Assembly: GCA_037176725.1 (NCBI GenBank)
Contig: JAZBRS010000049.1
Location: 35,518,001-35,582,000 of the forward strand
Source: Posidonia oceanica
Lineage: Eukaryota; Streptophyta; Magnoliopsida; Alismatales; Posidoniaceae
DNA length: 64,000 nt
Direction: 5' to 3'
The translations under genes and the position numbers were made by a program. Position 1 is the stretch's first letter. The number at the start of each line of letters is the position of its first letter. Positions 22,125-31,883 of the stretch are shown in pieces. The notes beneath the pieces were generated by a model. That model ran no database searches. It was not told the DNA's origin and saw nothing but the letters and a program-made list of their open reading frames with translations.

Positions 22125-23165
22125 GAGGTGATAAGTTATCGGACTTATCAGCCGGGGGGATGAGTTTCGGATCATCAGCCGAGAGTGATAGTTTACGGTC
22201 CTATCAACCAGAAACGATAGTTTACGGTCCTATCAACTGGAAGCGATAGTTTACGGTCCTATCAACTGAAAGGTGCAGTTGTGAGTGATAGTTACTGGTT
22301 ATCAGCCGTATAACATGGTTGTAAGTGATAGTTTTGGTTATCGGCCTAGGATGAGTTTTGGATCATCAGCCAAGAGAATGATAGTTTACGGTCCTATCAA
22401 CCGGAAGTGATAGTTTACGGTCCTATCAACCGGAAAGGGCAAACCATGAGTGATAGTTACTGGATATCAGCCGTATAACATAATTGCAAGTGATAGTTTT
22501 GGTTATCAGCCCAGGATGAGTTTTGGATCATCAGCCAGAGAATGATAGTTTACGGTCCTATCAACCGGAAGGTGCAATTATGAGGGATAGTTACTGGATA
22601 TCAGTCGTATAACGCAAACCCGTGATAGTTTTGGATATCAGCCCATGATGAGTTTTGGATCATCAACCAAGAGTGATAGTTTACGGTCCTATCAACCGGA
22701 AGCGATAGTTTACGGTCCTATCAACCGGAAAGGGTGTTTGCGAGTGATAGTTACTGGATATCAGCCGTATAATGCCATTGCGAGATAGTTTTGGATATCA
22801 GCCCAGGATGAGTTTTGGATCATCAGCCAAAGAGCGATAGTTTACGGTCCTATCAACCGGAAAGAGCAATTGCAAGGGATAGTTACTGGATATCAGCCGT
22901 ATAACGTAATTGCCAGTGATAGTTTTGGTTATCAGCCCAAGATGAGTTTTGGATCATCAGCCAAGAGTGATAGTTTACGGTCCTATCAACCGGAAGCGAT
23001 AGTTTATGGTCCTATCAACCGGAAAGGGGCAATTACGAGTGACAGTTACTGGATGTCAGCCGTATAACACAACTGCGGCATAGTTTTGGTTATCAGCCCA
23101 GGATGAGTTTTGGATCATCAGCCAAGAGAATGATAGTTTACGGTCCTATCAACCGGAAAGAGCAG
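22125..23165 (-). repeat. 3'-UTR array of short inverted repeats, type 1
   Basis: About 30 short inverted repeats in a roughly tandem order. The most frequent is GATAGTTTACGGTCCTATC followed by AACCGGAA. Others are GATAGTTACTGGATATC + AGCCGTATAAC, GATAGTTTTGGTTATC + AGCCCAGG, and GATGAGTTTTGGATCATC + AGCC. One copy at 23041 reads GACAGTTACTGGATGTC, with both arms changed together. The array lies between ORF3 and the 3' LTR, in the part expected to be 3' untranslated RNA. Confidence 0.85.
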
Positions 23166-23194
23166 TGATTGTTTGATTGATTGATTGATTGATT

Positions 23195-23615
23195 GATAAG
23201 ATATCGGACTTATCGGCCGGCAAAGAGGGAGTAGAGGAATGATAAGATATCGGACTTATCGGCCGGCAAAAGGAAAGAAATGATAAGATATCGGACTTAT
23301 CGGCCGGCAAAGAGGAAATGAAAGAATGATAAGATATCAGACTTATCGGCCGGCAAAAGGAAAGAAATGATAAGATATCGGACTTATCGGCCGGCAAAAG
23401 GAAAGAAATGATAAGATATCGGACTTATCGGCCGGCGAAAGGAAAGAAATGATAAGATATCGGACTTATCCGGCAAAAGGAGAGAAATGATAAGATATCG
23501 GACTTATCGGCCAGCAAAAGAAAGAAACGATAAGATATCGGACTTATCGACCGGCAAAGAGGAAATAAAGGAATGATAAGATATCGGACTTATCGACCGG
23601 CAAAGAGGGAAGCGA
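23195..23615 (-). repeat. 3'-UTR array of short inverted repeats, type 2
   Basis: About ten copies of a 38-46 bp unit containing GATAAGATATCGGACTTATC and CGGCCGGCAAA plus an A/G-rich spacer. Each unit holds a 6-bp inverted repeat (GATAAG/CTTATC) with an 8-base loop. A short (GATT)n run at 23167-23194 separates it from the type 1 array. Confidence 0.88.
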
Positions 23616-23653
23616 TGATACAGACGAGATACCGCGGGGCATCTGAAAAGATG

Positions 23654-23680
23654 CCCCTGGTATCAGGATGATACCAGGGG
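23654..23680 (-). other. Perfect 11-bp hairpin with GGTATC core
   Basis: Arms at 23654-23664 and 23670-23680 (CCCCTGGTATC and GATACCAGGGG) with a 5-base loop. It lies at the ORF3-proximal end of the 3'-UTR arrays. Elements B and C have a hairpin with the same core at the same place but another loop. Confidence 0.8.
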
Positions 23681-24060
23681 TCAGCCGAAGCGTCCCCGGT
23701 ATCGAAGAGCGAAGAATGGACAAAACTGACGTGTTTGTCAAACGAGTAGTTAGGGGGTACCAGCCCGACGGAGACTCAGCAGGGGATGTCTAGCAGCAGG
23801 ATTTGACAGCGTGGGTCCGCAAAGGTCTCGGAGTCTGGGTCAGTTGCTGAGGACTTTCCTGCGTCATGTGGGCAACAAGTCGGGCCAGGGGCCTCCAGAT
23901 ATGAGTGGTAAGGAGCATGGAATGCATTAAGCAGCTTTGAAATGCGAGCAGCCAGCGCAAAACACTTTTGCATTGATAGAACTGTCGGTTACATGCCTGT
24001 GGCAGGCCAGAAAATACAATACAACTTGAAAGGAAACTGAGCGACAATTGCATAATGGCT

Positions 24061-25404
24061 CTAGCTGGTTCGGGCCTTCTTTGATTTTCCAGAGTCAGGG
24101 AATAAGGGACCGCTTGGCGGGATCTCATCGATGGGCCAGAGGTCCTGCACCTCGGTGACGTACTCAGGAGTACACCCCACGCCTCTTGTAGCCGCGATGT
24201 CTGTTGATCGCACGCCATGCTGCATCAGATTGGCCAGTTCCTTCGTCGAGGCAGTTGTACTGAGGGGATATGCTTGAAGGAGCCTTGGTGCTGTGCTATC
24301 GATAAAGGCATGCTGCTGGAAACTGATCTGGCGCATAACCCTGATAGGGTGGTATTCCACACCTGCGGTGAATCCTGGCAGCACAATCAGCTGCATGTCG
24401 CGTGAGCTGAAGAAGACAGTGAATGGTTCGGCCATAGAAGGGATGATGCACCAGGTTACTGTGTCATCTGTCAGTCCTGATAGCCTCTCGTACTCTTCCT
24501 TGACACTTTTAACTGTCTTGGCATGGCCGCTGTTGCAGTAGGCCTCAAAAGCATGTACTTGGGGGTGCAGAAGATCTATCTCAGTGTATGCGGCTAGCCA
24601 GACCTGAATAAGTGCTCCGCAACCATGAAAGTGGCGGCAGCGATGCGAAACGCGATCCAGTCCGTGGTATGTTTCTGCCAGAACAACCGGTGCCAGGTCT
24701 ATCTGGCGAGTCACCACAGCGAGTGCTATTTCAGCGATCTCGACGGCCACCGTCATCTTGCCATGAGTAAAAACCAACTCGCCTAGGAAACGGGTAACAA
24801 ATCCTCGGAGCCACAGCTCGTCTCCGAGTTCAGCGCGCTTTTCCACAGTATCATCAAAATATGCTAGGCGAAGTAGGGGCGTGGGCCCGCTGGTGCAAAT
24901 CAGTCTTTGCTGGCAACTTCGAGTAGAGAGCCCAGTCAGCTGTTTCAAGACTGCGATGTATCCGTCACGCCTCATGAAGATGGACGGTCCCAAGATCTTA
25001 GAAAAGCCACAGATCCGGCGCACTTCCTCCAGTGTAGGTGTTAATTCAGTTCTGCCAAAACGGATGACATGGTGTGTCGGTTTCCAGAAACTCGCGGCAG
25101 CGCACAGAAGATGGCAGCTCACTTCTACATCAGCAGCCTTTAGCAATTTGGTTGGAATGCCCCACAGGCGCAGCTTCTCGTAGTCATTTTGGGTAAGCTT
25201 GCCAATCCACTCTCGCAGGATCTCAGAACAGTGTGTCGGGGTCACCAGAGTGGGGAAACCCATTGCACGGATTGCAGAATGTAGGCAGACGGCTGTCACA
25301 AAATCTTCAGATACCTGTTGCCAAGACTGTGAATTATCAGATCTCATATAGGCACCACTATTGAGGGAAAGCAGATTCTGAAGCAGGTAAGAACAGTTCA
25401 ACAC
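24061..25404 (-). CDS. ORF3: DUF7745/plant-mobile-domain-like protein of element A
   Basis: A 447-codon intact frame on the same strand as gag and pol, placed after integrase and before the 3'-UTR repeats. The protein has the layout of the DUF7745/plant-mobile-domain group: a helical N-terminal part (LTQNDYEKLRLWGIPTKLL), a central block (VIRFGRTELTPTLEEVRRIC) and a C-terminal motif region (HPIRVMRQISFQQHAFIDS). Such proteins occur as extra ORFs in Tat/Ogre elements and as domesticated plant genes; their biochemical role is not settled. I see no signal peptide or membrane segment. The C-terminus ends in a Lys-rich tail. The start is uncertain: the first ATG is used, but a CAG/GT(A/T) junction near 25316, shared with element C, could be a splice acceptor with an upstream exon. 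It is the only intact long gene of this element, while its copy in C is broken. Confidence 0.75.
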   Translation of the reverse strand: MLNCSYLLQNLLSLNSGAYMRSDNSQSWQQVSEDFVTAVCLHSAIRAMGFPTLVTPTHCSEILREWIGKLTQNDYEKLRLWGIPTKLLKAADVEVSCHLLCAAASFWKPTHHVIRFGRTELTPTLEEVRRICGFSKILGPSIFMRRDGYIAVLKQLTGLSTRSCQQRLICTSGPTPLLRLAYFDDTVEKRAELGDELWLRGFVTRFLGELVFTHGKMTVAVEIAEIALAVVTRQIDLAPVVLAETYHGLDRVSHRCRHFHGCGALIQVWLAAYTEIDLLHPQVHAFEAYCNSGHAKTVKSVKEEYERLSGLTDDTVTWCIIPSMAEPFTVFFSSRDMQLIVLPGFTAGVEYHPIRVMRQISFQQHAFIDSTAPRLLQAYPLSTTASTKELANLMQHGVRSTDIAATRGVGCTPEYVTEVQDLWPIDEIPPSGPLFPDSGKSKKARTS

Positions 25405-26533
25405 ATCCAGCAGTAAACATTCAGATCATGGCAATTAAACACACATGAGCAAAGGGATTCTGTTGGCACGGCGAGGATTGGCAGGAGTCCTGGGTCGTCG
25501 CGGCCTGATGATGCCAACGCGTGCTGAGTAGGAGTACTGTCACAGCGCTGGAGTAAGCTTTGCAGAGTAGAATGATTAGAGGGAGGGGAGATGACTGGAA
25601 ATGCAAATGCATGCGTGATTGGTGTAGTTTGCCCTCAGCATCGGGGGTGCCTTGGTGCCTGCTGTATAGGAAGGGAGCGGTCCCTGACTCACTGGACTCT
25701 ACTCAGACTCCTAACTTGTTGGTGGCACTCTAGGAAAGGGTGTTGGTGATGTTTGGTGGTGGTGTAGAGAGGACGGGCTCCGTGCCAAACTCTCAAGGAC
25801 TTACACTCACTCCTACCTTTTCCTTCCCTTTTTTATGTTGGTGTGCAGGGCTCTCCTCATTCCCATTTTGGAAACAAGGAGGACCTGACCCGAACTTTGA
25901 CTCTTTTCCGGGGTAGGTGAGAGGTGCGGGATTACCCTGCCTGCCTTCATTTTTGGGAGTGGGCTTTTGTTCCTCTCCTTTTCCTTTTCTATCATTCTCT
26001 TTTTTTTGCTGTTTTTTTTTTCTTTTTTTCATTCTTTTTCCCTTTTTTTCTTTTCTCTTTTTTTTTTAGGCTTGCAGGTCTCCGCTATCCCTTCCCTAGA
26101 GGAAATGGGTGTCAGGGCCTTTTGGGGACTGGCTCTCTCTTTCTTTCTTTCCTTGTGCATCTAGGCTTAGGCATGCATTACTTTCTGGCTAATGCCTAGT
26201 GTTCTTCTAGGAGTGTAAGTCCTTAGGTGTTTGGGCATTTCGCCCGCTCTCACTAGCTAAGACATCTAAGTAGTATCAGGTGAGGTCAAGAGACCCCTTC
26301 CGCAGCAGGCAAGCACCTCCGGTTTTCATCACCGGGCAATATGCAATGCGTGATTTGATGAGGATTGCAAACGGGATGAAAGAAGAAATGCACGGGAGTG
26401 CCGTAATGACAGAAAATGCAGGAGATAGGATGAACTGATGTGTGGCGGAGATAAGGCGAAAAATAGGTACAAAACATGCGAGTGGTGGGAGTACAAAAAG
26501 GTGGGAGGAAGGATCCGCAATGGTTACTCTCAG
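25405..26533 (-). other. Spacer between integrase and ORF3 of element A
   Basis: 1.1 kb without a supported gene. It contains a long pyrimidine-rich run on the plus strand (about 25965-26075, purine-rich in the element RNA) and a small inverted repeat near 26310-26335 (CCGGT...ACCGG) that is also present in C near 63045. It may hold the leader or an intron of ORF3. Confidence 0.55.
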
Positions 26534-27995
26534 CTACTGGTAGTACTTCTTGAGGTAGCACAAGTTGACCGGCTCGGACAGCTCGACCTGGTCCATGTCC
26601 TCAAGAGTTACTACACCGCCTGAGAAGATCTGTTTAACCACGAAGGGGCCACGCCAGTTAGGTCGGAATTTGCCTCGACCGTCCGGTAAGTGAATGGCGC
26701 GCAGAACGAGATCCCCTGGCTGGAAGCTTCTAGGCCGAACTTTCTTCAAGAACGCTCTAGCCATTCGCTTCTGGTAACAATGAGCATTATGCATGGCTTG
26801 TAGTCTGTGCTCATCAATCAGATTCACTGGACGCAGCGGTCTTCGACCCATTCCGCCTCTTCCAACTCGGCTTCTCGTAGGATCCGTAGTGAGGAGATCT
26901 CTACTTCAACAGGTAATACCGCTTCCATGCCGTACACCAGAGAGTACGGGGTGACTCCTGTTGAGGTCCGGATTGATGTCCTGTACACCCAGAGCGCGTA
27001 CGGGAGCTTATCATGCCAATCCTTGTGGGTTTCTACCATCTTCTTCATGATTTTGATGACGTTTTTATTAGCAGACTCCACTACTCCATTCATCTGTGGC
27101 CGATAAGGTGAGGACCTGTGATGCTTGATCTTGAGACTCTGCAGAAATTCCTCAGTTCTTTTGGCAATGAAGTTCGTGCCATTATCAGAGATGATGGAGT
27201 ATGGGACCCCGTATCGGGCAACGATGTTTTTCCTGATAAACTTTTCCGTTGCCACCGCGGTGACTGTCTTATAAGAGGCTGCTTCCACCCACTTAGTGAA
27301 GTAGTCAATTGCTACCATGATGAAGCGGTGGTCGTTTGAAGCAGCGTGGTGTATTGCGCCAATGACGTCGATCCCCCAGGTGGAGAAAGGCCATGGCGAG
27401 GACATGTTATGCAGCTGATGAGGGGGAGCCTTGATAAAATTACCATGGACCTGACAGTTGTGGCATTTACGCACGAACCGGCAGCAGTCTGCCTCCATGG
27501 TTTGCCAGAAATATCCTTGGAGCATGATCTTCTTGGCTAAGAGGACGCCATTCATGTGTGGGCCACAGGTCCCTGCATGCACTTGAAGCATTAGCGTATC
27601 AGCCTCCGGCTTGTCCAGGCAGCGTAATAGCATCTGATTGTACGACCTTCTGTACAGCTGCCTAGCCCCTAATACATATTTTGACGCCAGACGCGCCAAA
27701 GTTCTCTTATCTTCTACAGTGGTGCCAGGCGGAAGGCTGCCGGATTCCAGGAATGCTTTAATGTCGTAATACCATGGCCGCTCTTCTGCCGTATCTGCTT
27801 CCTCTATATTCATGCATTGCGCAAGCTCCTCTATACGGGTGACTGACACATCTACCGTGCTATCTTCTGGTATACTGAGTCAGGATGCCAGGGTTGCTAG
27901 CGCGTCTGCATACGCATTCTTTGCTCTGTTCATGTATGCGAAATTGATGCTCCTGAACTCTTCTATCAGCCTCAGCAGGCATTCGTGATATGGCC
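26534..27995 (-). pseudogene. RNase H tail and integrase of element A
   Basis: Integrase inserts the cDNA into the chromosome. The segment opens with the end of RNase H (INFAYMNRAKNAYADALATLAS), broken by a stop at about 27879. The H2C2 zinc finger follows (HAGTCGPHMNG ... CRFVRKCHNCQVH). The DDE core has TWGIDVIGAI (first Asp), IISDNGTNFIAK (second Asp) and NGVVESANKNVIKIMKK (Glu), and then TPYSLVYGMEAVLPVE. The C-terminal part has GDLVLRAIHLPDG and NWRGPFVV. A 1-base deletion near 26828, seen by comparison with element C, shifts the frame between the core and the C-terminal part. The frame differs from that of gag-pro because of the RT deletion at 27996. Confidence 0.88.
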
Positions 27996-30011
27996 TCAGT
28001 ATCGCCATCTTCTCAGTTTCTGCTTTACTGGCTTGGCGTCTGGCTTCAAGGGCAAGTTATGGACCACTATTTCAACATCGAGGCCAACCATGTCTTCATA
28101 AGTCCAGGCGAAGACATCTGCATACTCTTTCAAGAACACAATGAACTCTATTCTGGCCTGGGGCGACAGTAGGGCACTGATGCGAACTTCCTTGGTTTCT
28201 TCGGCCGTGCCAAGGTTATCAACCTCTATTTCTTCCTCAACATGCAAGTTGGGACCTTCTGGATCATCGTCATAGGGCCGAAACTCAGGCGATGGGTTAT
28301 CATTCTCATCCTCGCCTGTATTGTCTTCTTCTCCATATGCAACCAGTTTCGAGAGGATCTCCTTTCTGAATGTGGGGTTTGTTACATCGAAGGAGTGTAG
28401 ATGTTCTGCTTCTTGGCCCCGGTGACGCCTCAGGATGGTCACGCCTACTCGAGTGTTTCTGTATCCTCGGTGCGCGACCTCTGTCTTGGTGACTTCCCCT
28501 GTCTGTTCTGCTGCTGATGACACTGCTGCATGCTCTGCTGATACTACTGAAGGTCTTGCTGATTCTCCGACTGATACTGCTGATGGCCCTGCTACTGAGA
28601 CTGCTGACAACTCTATTACTGATTCTGCTTTCTGCTCTGTTACTGCTGCTGCATGATCTGCTGGCGCTTCCTCCTCTGAGTCTACTAATGTGCTGGTGGA
28701 GGGCATGTCGGACTGGCGGTTGATCTGGATACTGCCACCTGCTATCTTGCCCCAGTGAGGCATGTGCTGCACGAGCCACCTAGACCCAACTTCGGGTTGA
28801 AGGGTAATGAGCTCGTCTGGTTTAGGGGAGTTCGGCATTACTGAGTTTTCTTCCAGGGCCATGATGGAGGTGTGGTCCTCTCGCAGAGGAGGATCCGTAA
28901 CTACGGCTTTTCCTTTCCTTTCTGCGGCTCGGTGCTGTGCCAGGTCTTCTACTATGGATTCGAGCTGTTCTTGGTAAAGTAGCTCCAAATCAGACATCCA
29001 TGAATCGACCTGGGCTTCTATCGCCCCTCCTTCTTCCTCATCTGAGGGTGAGTCGACATAGTAGGCGCCGAGGGCCTGCGGCACTGGCTCGACTGCAAGA
29101 TGGATTGCTGTTCCTGGTATTTGCGTGGTCTGACTCACAGGCACGCCTGATAGTGATAGCCTCGGCATGGGAGATCCGGACAGGCTGGTCAGCGGGGCCA
29201 CAGATGGGTACGCTGCCAGGGTTACTGCCGCAGTCAGAGGGTAGGCAGAGGTGCTCTTCTGAAGGCTCAAGGGCCGGGAGACTGTGATGCTCGGTTGGTC
29301 CTCTGCGACTGATAATGATGGTGAGAACGCGGCCTCTGACGCCATAGGGTCCTGCCATGAGAGTTGCTGTTCTGCGGCAGGAGAATGCGTGACTGACTGA
29401 GCTGGCTGAGATGCGGTTACTGAAATGGGCTGAGTCACGCTGCTGACTGGACTCAGTGATTGACCCTCTTGAGAGGGTGACAGTTGTACCGATGCGACAG
29501 CGGTTGCGGGCGGACTGACTAACTGCGCCTGAGTTGGTACTGGTGATGCTGACAAGACTGCGGGAAGATCAGAGACTATCAAATCTGCCAAAGGTTCTGC
29601 CAAATCTGCTGCTTTATGATCTGTGGAAGGAAGGGCTAGACAAATCGACTGATGTGCTGTTGAATTGGTCTGGCTTTCGCTGCAAGTCTGAACTGCCCCT
29701 GCTGTGCTAGACTGTTCCTCATCCGAGTAGTAGTCCTCAACGCAGACCCAGTCCTCTTCCGGTGACGGAGAGCTTTGGCATGGCTCCGACGGCACTATGG
29801 CTTGGACGACGCTTGAACCCAGGATACCCGCACTTGTGAAGTTAGCGAGGTTCCGGGGTATGAGCATTCGCTGATTCTTCGCTTGCGGGCGCTTGCCTTC
29901 ATCAGCGTGAGGGTCGTATCCTAGACCCTCGTTGTCTCTTCGTTCTTCCGCCGTGATAGGTTCAGCGATTCCCTGGCCGTATCGTCCGAGCGGCGTCCCC
30001 TTTACGTAGCT
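27996..30011 (-). pseudogene. Pre-RT spacer and start of pol, cut by the RT deletion
   Basis: The minus-strand frame carries a G-patch-like segment (LGRYGQGIAEPI ... NEGLGYDP), then about 450 residues of Ser/Ala/Pro/Gln-rich low-complexity sequence. The conserved lead-in to RT follows (FLKEYADVFAWTYEDMVGLD ... PDAKPVKQKLRR). Directly after this lead-in the sequence jumps to the last part of RNase H, so the whole RT and most of RNase H are gone. The frame is the same as that of gag and protease, separated from them only by a TAG at 30039 and a TGA at 30012. Ogre elements have an intron between protease and RT, so these stops could lie within one, but I cannot define splice sites. Confidence 0.8.
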
Positions 30012-30038
30012 TCACCTGTGACAGATGTTCTCGACCAT

Positions 30039-31883
30039 CTAAAAAGGGTTGTTGTGAACGGCCAAGGAGTTGACATGTTCGAGATCTGGTAAAAAGTTAA
30101 CCGGCTCACACCGATTAACGCGGTATAAGGCGTTCGAGAGTTCAAGGTCAAAGGGGACAGTCCGCGAAGAGACAGAGGAAACCGCTTCGATCCGCTCCTT
30201 CTCAAAATTCTCTGCCTTGACAACGATGACATCGTCACCTCGGCGGAACTTGATCATGCGATGGAGGGTCGAGGGGATAACCTGATGCATGTGGAGCCAA
30301 GGGCGCCCAAGCAGAAAGTTGAAATTAGGCTCCAAGTCGACGACGTAGAATTCCACATTGAATGTGACCGGACCAATGATAAGAGAAATAATCAGAATCC
30401 CTAGAGCGTTATGGTGGGTATTATCAAAAGCCGTCATTCCCTTTACAGCCGGAGTAATGTCCTCGGCCTTGAATCCGAGCTTAGTTGCTATTCGCAAGGG
30501 ACAGACGTTAAGGCCTGACCCATTATCGACCAGCGCAAGGGGAATGCGAAAGTTCTTGAATTGTATCGTGACGAACAAGGGTTGGTTGTGATTAATCCCT
30601 GTCGGCGGCAGCTCATCACTCGTAAAAGTGATGACCTGGGGTTCTGCGATCATTCCAACCATGCTTTCCAAGGCGGTAGGTTCTATGGTTTGGGACACAC
30701 GGGCGGCTTGGAACACGCGAAGGAAAGCCTCGCGATGTTCGGTAGAAGTGTGTATTAGGTCCCAAATGGATATGTCGGCTTTAACCTTTTTGAGTTGGGA
30801 AGTAATGTCGGCCTTGGGCTGGCCCTTCTTGATGGCAGGGAGTGTGGCCTTGGGGGCAGGTTCAGCTATGGGGGATTCAAGGGGTTGGCCTGGAGGTGGT
30901 AGGGTTGTAGGCTGGACTAAGGGAAGAGGTGTTGCAGGTTCTGGATGATTTGGTCTAGTCACTGGTGCTAGGGGTTTGTAGATCCTTCCCGATCGCGTCA
31001 CTTCCTCACACATTTGTATGGCGTAGCTGTAAGGTACGCGATGGGTATCCCGGGTTAGGTTAATAACCACGGGAGCACGTGCAGCGAGCACGAGAGGGGC
31101 TACAGGGGTGCCTACTGGTTGAGGAAGGCATGGATGAGAGGATTGCTGGGAAGGCAAACGGGGTGGGGATTGAGGTCTTGCAAACAGGTGCACAGGAGAC
31201 CCTGGCTGGGGTCTGGCTAGGAGATGTATTGGGGATACTGGCTGCGGGTTACCTAGCAGGTGTACTGGGGCTTGGGCCCAGGAAAGCATGGTGGTTGGTG
31301 CAGAAGAACGCTCCAGCCTGGTGCGCGGTCGGATCATATGAACGCCCGACTCGGAACCAGCGACAGCTGCAAGATAAAGAGAGACTGGAAAAGGAGTAGA
31401 GATATCATGGATAAGCTCGGAAGGATCTACCACAGATGTGGGAGATCTAGAAGGAAAGAAGGAGTGGATTCCTGAGGTCCCTGCGCCTCCTGAATAGGAG
31501 TGCTCTGGCAGGGGCCGGCGAACAATATTAGCTGGGGTAGATGCTGATGCAGATGCATGAGATGGTGTTGAAGTGGACGCCTCGTGCGTGTCGATCACAA
31601 TCGTTCCCGATTCGATCAAATTCTGGATAGCGTTCCGGAGAGTGAAACAATTATCAGTCGAATGCCCGATGCTTCGATGAAAATCGCAGAAAAGGTTCGC
31701 CTTAAACCAATGCGGTAGTGGGTTTGGTGGCAGGCGAACCTCCGAAAACTTCAGGAGCGACGCAACCTTCGGGAGGACGGCGGTGAGCGGTTCCACCAGT
31801 GGGGCGAACTTCCGCTTCTCAACGGGTGGCCGTCTCGGCCTCTGGAATTGTCCTTGTTGAACCGGTGTGGCGGGATAGACCGG
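30039..31883 (-). pseudogene. Gag zinc-knuckle region and aspartic protease of element A
   Basis: This continues the gag frame after a single TGA (31884-31886). It begins with a Pro/Arg-rich stretch and a CDFHRSIGHSTDNC knuckle (C-x2-H-x4-H-x4-C), then a long Pro/Ser/Ala-rich linker with LIHDI and KADIS-type motifs. The retropepsin domain has ALVDNGSGLNVCPL, where Asp-Asn-Gly-Ser is the active-site form common in plant Tat-type elements, followed by LGILIISLIIGPVTFNVEFYV and NFLLGRPWLH. It stops at 30039. If the TGA is bypassed or is a recent CGA-to-TGA change, gag and protease are one continuous frame. I mark it as a pseudogene because of the flanking stops, though the protease domain itself looks intact. 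Confidence 0.85.

Noticed and set aside
23195..23615. CRISPR-like array (regular repeats with spacers)
   Set aside because: Spacers are near-identical A/G-rich strings and not unique sequences, there are no cas genes, and the context is a plant LTR retrotransposon.
28306..29358. Plus- and minus-strand frames overlapping the pre-RT spacer
   Set aside because: Shadows of the Ser/Ala-rich low-complexity pol spacer in other frames.
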